A stretch of 5,082 bases of DNA. It comes from an uncultured Opitutia bacterium. GTDB taxonomy: Bacteria > Verrucomicrobiota > Verrucomicrobiia > Opitutales > UBA953. A program made the position numbers and the translations under genes. The stretch spans positions 1 to 5,082 of the forward strand of contig CAJBPJ010000100.1 of assembly GCA_903957465.1 (NCBI GenBank), written 5' to 3'. Below, in pieces: positions 1-5,082 of this stretch; position 1 is the first letter of the stretch, and every line of letters starts with the position of its first letter. The notes under the pieces are model-generated. The model saw only the letters and a list, made by a program, of their open reading frames with translations, had not been told where the DNA came from and searched no databases.

Positions 1-57
1 ACTTTTCTCGACCTTGCGGCAGCACTTGTCGGAAAATCACGTCATGGTCGCCGCTGA
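1..57 (+). CDS. Possible 3' end of an unidentified upstream gene (partial)
   Basis: The reading frame starting at base 1 is open for 18 codons (TFLDLAAALVGKSRHGRR) and stops with TGA at 55-57. The stretch is alanine/leucine rich and then ends in a basic tail, which would suit the C-terminus of a real protein. It would overlap the aroE start at 44 by 14 bases, a common arrangement for co-transcribed genes. Eighteen residues are too few to name a family, and an open frame this short is expected often by chance. The alternative is that bases 1-43 are simply the aroE leader. Confidence 0.3.
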   Translation, partial: TFLDLAAALVGKSRHGRR

Positions 58-925
58 AATTTTAACTGCTTCCGATCTCGCTGCCGGTCGCTTTCAAGCT
101 GGCGACTTCGCCGTGCTCGGAAATCCCATTGCGCATTCGCTAAGTCCGGTGATGCACCAAGCATCCTTAGCGGCGCTTGCACCCATGCACCCGAATCTGC
201 GTGGGCGACGCTACCACCGTATCTTGATTCAATCTGAAGAACTACCCAAGGCGCTCGAACACTTACGTTTAATGGGCTGCTCGGGAGTGAATCTCACCGT
301 GCCACACAAAGTTGCAGCAATGTCACTGATTCAGGAGACTGACATCACCGCCGCTGACTGTGGCGCCACAAACACATTGGTCCCTACACCACGTGGCTGG
401 CGCGGCATGAACACGGATGGTGCAGGTTTCGCTGAAGCATTAGCGGAAAAATCCGGCGCAGGGCCTGAAGGTCGTCCCTTTGTAATCCTTGGCGCTGGCG
501 GTGCCGCGCGCGCAGTTGCTTTTGCCTGTCTCCGCTTAGGCTGCGCTTCAATTTTAATTCTTAACCGCGGCGAGCCACGTCGGGTTGCACTTACCGAGGC
601 GATTAATCGTCCGAATGTTAAACACGGCCCATTAACGGAAGAAAATCTTCCCCCCAACGCCGTCATCGTCAACTGCACGCCCCTTGGACTTAAAGCCGAA
701 GATCTCTCTCCTATAAACCCTGCCCACCTACACATGGGCATGTTTGTCTTCGATGCCACTTACAGCGCACTGCCATCAGCGCTCGTTCAAGCCGCCCGCG
801 TTCGCGGAATTGTTGCCTGTGACGGCCGACCCATGCTGCGCTGGCAAGGCGCACTCGCGTTCAAAGCATGGACAGGCATTCTTCCGCCAATTCAAATCAT
901 GGCTCATGCGTTGGGCGAAATTTAA
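44..925 (+). CDS. aroE: Shikimate dehydrogenase (NADP+)
   Basis: This enzyme reduces 3-dehydroshikimate to shikimate with NADPH in the cytoplasm, the fourth step of the shikimate pathway to aromatic amino acids. The 293-residue product shows the whole family pattern. The substrate-binding SLSP is at 32-35 (Ser32, Ser34). NLTVPHK at 83-89 carries the catalytic Lys89. Asn110 lies in the ATNTL segment, and NTDGAG at 123-128 carries the catalytic Asp125. The dinucleotide-binding loop GAGGAARA is at 150-157, followed by NR at 174-175, which usually reads the NADP phosphate. VNCTPLGL is at 209-216, and MLRWQGALAFKAWTG at the C-terminus holds the conserved Gln268. I chose ATG 44 over an in-frame TTG at 14 because GGA at 31-33 lies 10 bases upstream and the family core begins about 20 residues later. 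Length is slightly above the usual 270-290 because of an N-terminal extension. The motif set favours AroE over the related YdiB and quinate enzymes, though specificity cannot be proved from motifs alone. Confidence 0.96.
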   Translation: MVAAEILTASDLAAGRFQAGDFAVLGNPIAHSLSPVMHQASLAALAPMHPNLRGRRYHRILIQSEELPKALEHLRLMGCSGVNLTVPHKVAAMSLIQETDITAADCGATNTLVPTPRGWRGMNTDGAGFAEALAEKSGAGPEGRPFVILGAGGAARAVAFACLRLGCASILILNRGEPRRVALTEAINRPNVKHGPLTEENLPPNAVIVNCTPLGLKAEDLSPINPAHLHMGMFVFDATYSALPSALVQAARVRGIVACDGRPMLRWQGALAFKAWTGILPPIQIMAHALGEI

Positions 926-976
926 GACATGCCATGTATCTGACGTGTTTAGCCTTTAGGCCGCCGTCATTTACCT

Positions 977-982
977 TATATT
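977..982 (+). promoter_or_regulatory. Candidate -10 element (TATATT) just upstream of the prepilin peptidase start
   Basis: TATATT lies in a T-rich stretch and matches TATAAT at 5 of 6 positions. It ends 6 bases before the ATG at 989, so a transcript begun here would start at or next to the start codon and be essentially leaderless. No good -35 hexamer lies 16-18 bases upstream (the bases there are near CTTTAG). No Shine-Dalgarno sequence precedes the ATG either. An AT-rich hexamer can arise by chance, and read-through from aroE remains possible. Confidence 0.2.
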
Positions 983-988
983 CATTTT

Positions 989-1846
989 ATGCCTACGCTG
1001 ATAGAACTTGAGCAACTGCGGGAGCACCACGCAGTCGCAGCAGCTTTCATCGCAGGCATCATTGGTCTTTGCATTGGCTCGTTTCTTAATGTTTGCGCAC
1101 ATCGCATCCCGACGGGGAAATCTATCATTAGCCCTCCCTCGAGCTGCGCTTGCGGACAACCAATTCCTTTTTGGTTAAACATACCGGTCATTGGGTGGCT
1201 TACCCTCCGAGGGAAGGCTCGCTGTTGCGGGCAACCGATCTCTGCACGTTACCCTTTACTTGAACTTGCTGGCGGATTGGCCCTAGCAGCTGCTTGGTTT
1301 TGGCTCCCCGCAGATCGTGCCATCGCTGCATCTTTCCTTTTGCCCATTCTCCTCCTCCTTGCGGCATGCGACATCGATTCCATGCTCGTGCCAGACGGAC
1401 CTAACTTTCTACTTGTCGCAATAGGTCTCACTCTCGCCATCGCCTTACCATCCATACACGGAGAAGGTGGCCGTTCACTCGCGATCCTTGATCGTATCGC
1501 CTCACTGGAAACTGCACTCATCGGCGTAGCGGTGGGTACGGCAGCGACATGGTGGATCCGCACACTCGGCACGGTCTTTTTTGAAAAAGAGGCCATGGGG
1601 GAGGCAGACATTATACTTTGCGCAGGGATGGGGGCATTTGGCGGGTGGCAAGGGGCGCTTTTCACACTCTTCGGCGGAGCAATCGTTGGCCTTGTCCTCG
1701 TCCTTCCTAGTCTCATCCAGGCCCGTATTAAAAATAGCCCAGGACCCGGATCTGTGCCGTTTATCCCCAGCCTAGCAATCGCCGGGGCTATCTGGTTCTT
1801 TAGGGGGAACGAATTAGTCGAAATGTGGATGAATTTGGGCCGATAA
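989..1846 (+). CDS. pilD: Type IV prepilin peptidase / methyltransferase (peptidase family A24, PilD-like)
   Basis: This is a polytopic inner-membrane aspartic protease. It removes the short leader from type IV pilins or type II secretion pseudopilins and, in bifunctional members, N-methylates the new N-terminus. The 285-residue product opens with a membrane segment (about 15-35, ending in GSFLNVCAHRIP). The cytoplasmic cysteine/methyltransferase-type domain follows at about 45-90, with C53, C55, NIPVIGWLTLRGKA, C79, C80 and ISARYPLLEL. Hydrophobic segments at about 90-106, 111-127, 140-156, 175-190, 214-242 and 256-271 make up the A24 protease domain. The first catalytic Asp is D128 in CDIDSMLVPD; the second is D207 in MGEAD. 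Two features are odd: the cysteines are CxC and CC rather than two CxxC pairs, and the GxGD motif reads GEAD without the usual following lysine. No pilin or secretion gene is nearby, as is common for this enzyme. The ATG at 989 has no Shine-Dalgarno sequence but places the first helix normally. Family assignment is firm; the pilD symbol is by similarity only. Confidence 0.9.
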   Translation: MPTLIELEQLREHHAVAAAFIAGIIGLCIGSFLNVCAHRIPTGKSIISPPSSCACGQPIPFWLNIPVIGWLTLRGKARCCGQPISARYPLLELAGGLALAAAWFWLPADRAIAASFLLPILLLLAACDIDSMLVPDGPNFLLVAIGLTLAIALPSIHGEGGRSLAILDRIASLETALIGVAVGTAATWWIRTLGTVFFEKEAMGEADIILCAGMGAFGGWQGALFTLFGGAIVGLVLVLPSLIQARIKNSPGPGSVPFIPSLAIAGAIWFFRGNELVEMWMNLGR

Positions 1847-1908
1847 CCCCTAATCCAGACTTGTCTCAAAGCCGACCAAGACAGAAGATACTAGACACCA
1901 CCCTACTG

Positions 1909-2169
1909 ATGAAGACCTCGACTCTCCTTCTGATTGCGACAGCTATTTTGTCTGGCTGCACCACTTACGATACTCCAAATCACGGTCGCGGCGTCAGCAT
2001 GGAGCCCTCCCATAACTTCCTTGGCCTGATTGTCATCGAGCCTTCGTCGTATGCCTCCAATAATACAGCGACGATTCGCTTAAAGACGGACGAACTCTAT
2101 GCTCGCCGAACAACGAGCGGTGACCGCATTACCCTTCTTTGGGGTGCCATCACGATTACAGATTACTGA
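1909..2169 (+). CDS. Small orphan lipoprotein
   Basis: The 86-residue product has a textbook lipoprotein signal peptide: Lys2, a hydrophobic run TLLLIATAI and the lipobox LSGC with Cys17. It should therefore be exported by Sec, lipidated and cut by signal peptidase II, leaving a mature chain of 70 residues. The residue after the lipidated Cys is Thr, not Asp, so outer-membrane sorting is plausible. The mature part has no family motif I recognise. It is rich in Ser/Thr with a beta-like C-terminus (SGDRITLLWGAITITDY). The frame is open upstream to an ATG at 1825, but that start would bury the signal peptide 28 residues in and overlap the preceding gene, so ATG 1909 is preferred. No clear Shine-Dalgarno sequence is visible. 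It lies 62 bases after the prepilin peptidase gene and directly before a terminator, so it is probably the last gene of the aroE unit. Function unknown. Confidence 0.75.
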   Translation: MKTSTLLLIATAILSGCTTYDTPNHGRGVSMEPSHNFLGLIVIEPSSYASNNTATIRLKTDELYARRTTSGDRITLLWGAITITDY

Positions 2170-2187
2170 GCTTTAAGTTCAGCCCAT

Positions 2188-2216
2188 AAAGCCCCTTTCT
2201 TTAAAGGGGCTTTTTT
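2188..2216 (+). terminator. Rho-independent terminator after the lipoprotein gene
   Basis: A perfect 11-bp inverted repeat (AAAGCCCCTTT at 2188-2198, AAAGGGGCTTT at 2203-2213) encloses a 4-base loop, CTTT. The T run of the 3' side spans 2211-2216. It lies 18 bases after the lipoprotein stop codon. The opposite strand has only a short T run, so it should act mainly on + strand transcripts. It separates the aroE-pilD-lipoprotein unit from oleC. Confidence 0.92.
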
Positions 2217-2277
2217 ATGCCCTAGGGGAAGCCTCTTGCGGAACGCCTGCCGTCCTTCGTAGTTTGTGCCCTCAGAG

Positions 2278-3945
2278 ATGGAGCTATCCTCGCACAACGT
2301 CGCTCGTCACCTGCGTCAAATCGCTCAGGAGAGGCCGCATGTCACTGCGATCAAATCCCCCGTCTCACTCGGACCCGATGGACATATTGGGTATCACACT
2401 TCGAGCTTTGGCGAACTCGACTCTCTCAGCGACGCTGCCGCCCGACTCTTCCGTTCTGCTGGCATCGCTCCCGGAGACCACGTGCTTTTAGCCTTACGCC
2501 CCGGACAAGACCTCATTGTTGGCATGTACGGGTTACTAAAAGCTGGCGGAATTCCGGTTGCGCTCGACCCAGGGATGGGACTCGGAATGTTGCTCAAGTG
2601 TATAGCGAAAACTCGCCCCACCGCCCTGATTGGCATTCGCCGGGCAACCCTTTTTTCCCACCTTCCCATCGATGCTTTTTCGAGTTTAAAAACACGAGTG
2701 ACCGTTGGAGACAGTACCTGGTATCGCTCAATGGAAGCAGCCCGATCGCAAAGACCAGGTACCATTCACGAGGCGAAAAGCGAGGACACAGCCGCAGTGC
2801 TATTTACATCAGGCTCAACAGGTACGCCGAAGGGCGTTGTATACACGCATGGCATGCTGGATGCACAAGTTGCATTGGTACGTAATACCTTCGGTATCAC
2901 TAAAGGAGAAATCGATTTACCACTGCTTCCTGTATTCGCGCTCTTCAATCCCGCACTCGGCGTCACAACGGTGACACCATGGATGAATCCCGCACGTCCC
3001 GCGTCTGCAGACCCAGAACCGATCCTTGAAGCCATTCAGTCCGAGCGCATCACCACTAGCTTTGGGTCGCCAACGCTTTGGGATATTTTATCTCGGGCAG
3101 CTGAATCTCGAAACATAACACTGTCGTCCTTGCATCGTATCATGATTGCAGGCGCACCGGTGCCACCTGGACTACTTTCACGACTATCAAGGGTAGCACC
3201 AAACGCCACCGTGCACACACCGTATGGTGCAACAGAGTGTTTGCCAGTGACCAATATCCAGTCTGCTGAAATTCTCTCTGAGACAGGGGCAGGCGCGCGA
3301 CGTGGCCAAGGCACCTGCGTTGGCCGTCCCGCTACGGGCGTTGAAATTCGTGTCATCCGCGAAGAAGATGGTCCACTCGATCAACTTGAACACGCCACTC
3401 CTTGTGCCCCAGGCGAAATTGGCGAAATCCTGGCGACAGGACCAACCGTCACTCGGAACTATAATCGAAACCCTGAAGCCACCGCTTTAGCTAAGACAGT
3501 TGATGCGCAAGGACGCACTTGGCATCGCATGGGCGATTTGGGTGCAATCGATGAACGTGGTAGACTTTGGTTTCATGGTCGACGTGCAGAAAAATTAGAA
3601 ACGTCCGATGGCTCAATGACTACCGAGTCCGTTGAGCCGTCTTTTTCAGATCACAATGATGTTCGACGCTGTGCCCTTATTGGCCTTGGGCCACGGGGTA
3701 AACAGCGAGCCGTACTGGTTGTTGAGCCTCGCCGCATGCCAACAGATTATCGTGAAGCAAAGGTATTAGTTGATGACCTCCGCCACCATGCCTCTGCCAA
3801 CAGACATAGCGCACGCGTGGCTGCTATTGTTTTTCAGCGAGCCTTGCCGACGGATATTCGCCATAACGCAAAAATACACCGCCTCAACGTTACACGGACT
3901 TGGAATGCTCGTGGGTTTGTGCGCGATGGGGATATGCTACGATGA
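2278..3945 (+). CDS. oleC: OleC, beta-lactone synthetase (ANL superfamily AMP-dependent ligase)
   Basis: OleC uses ATP to activate a 2-alkyl-3-hydroxyalkanoic acid and closes it to a beta-lactone, the step before OleB makes the cis-olefin. The 555-residue product is full length for an ANL enzyme. The P-loop-like LFTSGSTGTPKG is at 175-186, the adenine-binding TPYGATE at 314-320 and GDLG at 419-422. A hinge GRR follows at about 434-436, and the C-terminal lid holds RHNAKIHR (528-535) with the expected catalytic Lys532. Features that point to OleC rather than a general acyl-CoA ligase are DPGMG (97-101), FALFNPALG, AGAPVPPG, the LPV after the adenine motif, GTCVGRP and DIRHNAKIHR. The frame can also start at GTG 2266, adding four residues; neither start has a Shine-Dalgarno sequence, so ATG 2278 is a preference only. 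It is the first gene of its unit, just after a terminator, so a promoter should lie in 2217-2277, but I see no convincing hexamers. Its stop overlaps the oleD start. The fatty substrate chain length cannot be read from the sequence. Confidence 0.93.
   Translation: MELSSHNVARHLRQIAQERPHVTAIKSPVSLGPDGHIGYHTSSFGELDSLSDAAARLFRSAGIAPGDHVLLALRPGQDLIVGMYGLLKAGGIPVALDPGMGLGMLLKCIAKTRPTALIGIRRATLFSHLPIDAFSSLKTRVTVGDSTWYRSMEAARSQRPGTIHEAKSEDTAAVLFTSGSTGTPKGVVYTHGMLDAQVALVRNTFGITKGEIDLPLLPVFALFNPALGVTTVTPWMNPARPASADPEPILEAIQSERITTSFGSPTLWDILSRAAESRNITLSSLHRIMIAGAPVPPGLLSRLSRVAPNATVHTPYGATECLPVTNIQSAEILSETGAGARRGQGTCVGRPATGVEIRVIREEDGPLDQLEHATPCAPGEIGEILATGPTVTRNYNRNPEATALAKTVDAQGRTWHRMGDLGAIDERGRLWFHGRRAEKLETSDGSMTTESVEPSFSDHNDVRRCALIGLGPRGKQRAVLVVEPRRMPTDYREAKVLVDDLRHHASANRHSARVAAIVFQRALPTDIRHNAKIHRLNVTRTWNARGFVRDGDMLR
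3928..3932 (+). promoter_or_regulatory. Candidate ribosome binding site for oleD inside the oleC end
   Basis: GGGGA lies within the last codons of oleC, 9 bases before the oleD ATG at 3942. Together with the ATGA overlap (3942-3945) it supports starting oleD at this ATG. The in-frame TTG at 3900 would give a 14-residue extension ahead of the Rossmann fold and lacks such a signal. Confidence 0.4.
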
Positions 3946-4937
3946 GCCAGCGGCGCGTGCTTGTGACAGGCGGAGGCGGCTTTCTTGGACGTGCAATTGT
4001 CGAACGCTGTCTTGCGCGCGGATGGAACGTGCGGGTTACAGGACGCACAGTCCATGCCGACTTAACCACACGTGGCGTAGAATTCTTTGCCGGTGAAATC
4101 TCTGACTATCAACATATCCGCCAAGCTGCCCGCGGCTGCGAGGCCATCTTCCATGTTGCCGCGAAAGCTGGCGTCTGGGGGCCCCGCGCAGAGTATGAAC
4201 GTATCAACGTCGGCGGCACACAGTCGGTGATTGATGCCTGTAAAGCAGAAGGCGTTCCCTACCTCGTTCACACCAGCACCCCGAGTGTTGTTTTTAACGG
4301 CGAGCCTTTTCGTGGCGCTGATGAAATGCTTCCTTATGGACGAAATTGGCTCTGTCATTACGCCCGCACCAAAGCAGAAGCTGAACGCCGCGTACGCACA
4401 GCAATCGTATACGGCCTACGCACCTGTTCGCTTCGACCTCATCTCATCTGGGGCCCCCGCGATCCGCATATTTTCCCTCGTATCTTGGCACGTGCGCGCT
4501 CTGGACGCTTAAGCATTATCGGTGACGGAAATAACCAAGTCGACGTTACCCATGTCGATACTGCTGCCGATGCTCACCTAAGCGCCCTTGAGGCACTCGT
4601 GGCAGGCCGGGCCAACGGACAGGCCTACTTTCTCTCGCAAGGCGAACAGGTCCGACTTTGGGAGTTTGTGAATCGCTTACTCAAAGGTGCGGGCATCAAG
4701 CCAGTGACACGTCGCATCCCGCTGCCTGTCGCCTACGCCATGGGTGCTACACTTGAAACTGCCTGGGCGACATTGCGACTCGGCGGCGAACCGCCAATGA
4801 CACGCTTCGTTGCAACCGAACTCGCCAAAGATCACTGGTTCAATGTTTCTGCCGCACGTCGCGACCTCGGATTGCAACCCGCCCACGACACATGGGAGGC
4901 ACTCGACCGTCTAGCTGCTCAATTACCCTCTGAGTAA
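3942..4937 (+). CDS. oleD: OleD, NADPH-dependent 2-alkyl-3-ketoalkanoic acid reductase (extended SDR)
   Basis: OleD reduces the beta-keto acid made by OleA to the 2-alkyl-3-hydroxyalkanoic acid that OleC uses. The 331-residue product is an extended short-chain dehydrogenase of the 3-beta-hydroxysteroid dehydrogenase type. The nucleotide-binding loop TGGGGFLG is at 9-16, and basic Arg31 and Arg35 after the second strand suit NADPH. FHVAAKAGVWG lies at 70-80 and NVGGT at 89-93. The active-site segment TSTPSVVF is at 111-118, and YARTK at 140-144 supplies Tyr140 and Lys144. LRPHLIWGPRDPH at 164-176 and GEPPMTRFVATELAKDHWF near 282-300 are the segments I most associate with OleD rather than other 3-beta-HSD-like proteins. 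Thr113 sits where many relatives have the catalytic Ser. It starts inside the oleC stop (ATGA), so translation is probably coupled. That fits reports that OleB, OleC and OleD form one assembly. Another steroid- or sterol-type dehydrogenase is possible from the fold alone but unlikely next to oleC. Confidence 0.93.
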   Translation: MSQRRVLVTGGGGFLGRAIVERCLARGWNVRVTGRTVHADLTTRGVEFFAGEISDYQHIRQAARGCEAIFHVAAKAGVWGPRAEYERINVGGTQSVIDACKAEGVPYLVHTSTPSVVFNGEPFRGADEMLPYGRNWLCHYARTKAEAERRVRTAIVYGLRTCSLRPHLIWGPRDPHIFPRILARARSGRLSIIGDGNNQVDVTHVDTAADAHLSALEALVAGRANGQAYFLSQGEQVRLWEFVNRLLKGAGIKPVTRRIPLPVAYAMGATLETAWATLRLGGEPPMTRFVATELAKDHWFNVSAARRDLGLQPAHDTWEALDRLAAQLPSE

Positions 4938-5082
4938 GCACGCTTGATAGTTAGGCGAGTTCGCCGTCAATCGATGCCCGCCGAGCTTTTCCGGGAGTAT
5001 TAAGCAACGAGCGTAATAACTGAAGGTGGTTTTGATAAACGCCGCGAGGGTTGGTTTTATGGCGAACACAACTCCAGGCAGC
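4938..5082. other. Unassigned tail after oleD; possible edge of another gene
   Basis: This 145-base stretch has no clear terminator. Three weak readings compete. On the + strand, ATG 5059 (MANTTPGS to the edge) is preceded by GAGGG at 5046-5050 with 8 bases of spacing, a better ribosome-binding site than any other gene here has. On the - strand one frame is open from the edge to a stop at 4951-4953 (43 codons), and another runs to 4923-4925, overlapping the oleD end. The two minus frames are open over the same DNA, so openness alone proves nothing. None resembles the C-terminus of OleA or OleB as I know them. Confidence 0.3.

Noticed and set aside
331..759. 142-residue open frame on the - strand opposite aroE
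   Set aside because: It is the antisense of a well-supported shikimate dehydrogenase and has low-complexity Ala/Pro/Arg content without motifs.
951..962. Small inverted repeat AGCCTTTAGGCC after aroE as a terminator
   Set aside because: The stem is only about 4 bp with almost no loop and no T run follows directly.
1249..1869. 206-residue open frame on the - strand opposite the prepilin peptidase gene
   Set aside because: It is antisense to a gene with clear A24 motifs, is Pro/Arg/Ser rich as expected of a shadow frame, and shows no recognisable domain.
1861..1892. TTGTCT ... GATACT as a promoter for the lipoprotein gene
   Set aside because: The spacing is about 20 bases and each hexamer matches consensus at only 4 of 6 positions, so it is not better than chance.
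3770..4096. 108-residue + frame spanning the oleC-oleD junction
   Set aside because: It overlaps both genes out of frame, is rich in Cys and Arg, and has no family motif; the ATGA junction explains the region.
4954..4965. GGCGAGTTCGCC hairpin after oleD as a terminator
   Set aside because: The stem is 4-5 bp with a tiny loop and no T run on either side, so it does not qualify as an intrinsic terminator.

Overview
The window looks like chromosomal DNA of a Gram-negative bacterium with moderate GC content. Genes are densely packed and all the confident ones lie on the + strand. The protein style (a prepilin peptidase with displaced cysteines, weak Shine-Dalgarno signals) and the presence of ole genes would fit the Verrucomicrobiota, perhaps a marine Opitutae-type lineage. 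That placement is inference, since no rRNA or other marker gene is present.

Region 1 (1-2216) is a likely single transcription direction. It runs from the possible tail of an unidentified upstream gene, to aroE (shikimate dehydrogenase, aromatic amino acid pathway), to a type IV prepilin peptidase (PilD-like, peptidase family A24), to a short orphan lipoprotein. A strong intrinsic terminator at 2188-2216 closes the unit. The prepilin peptidase departs from the textbook motifs in two places: the zinc-type cysteine pairs are displaced, and the GxGD active-site motif reads GEAD.

Region 2 (2217-4937) is a separate two-gene unit, oleC-oleD, with a 4-base ATGA stop/start overlap. OleD reduces the beta-keto acid made by OleA, and OleC activates the resulting beta-hydroxy acid with ATP to form a beta-lactone. 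OleB would normally convert that lactone to a long-chain cis-olefin. Neither oleA nor oleB lies inside the window. Because a terminator sits directly upstream of oleC, they are either downstream, elsewhere in the genome, or absent.

Region 3 (4938-5082) is a short tail after oleD that I cannot assign. A plus-strand start with a good ribosome-binding site at the very edge competes with two minus-strand readings.

I see no tRNA, rRNA, CRISPR array, insertion sequence or long repeat. The window is mostly ordinary housekeeping DNA plus an uncommon hydrocarbon / beta-lactone pathway. I do not see convincing evidence of a wholly new system.
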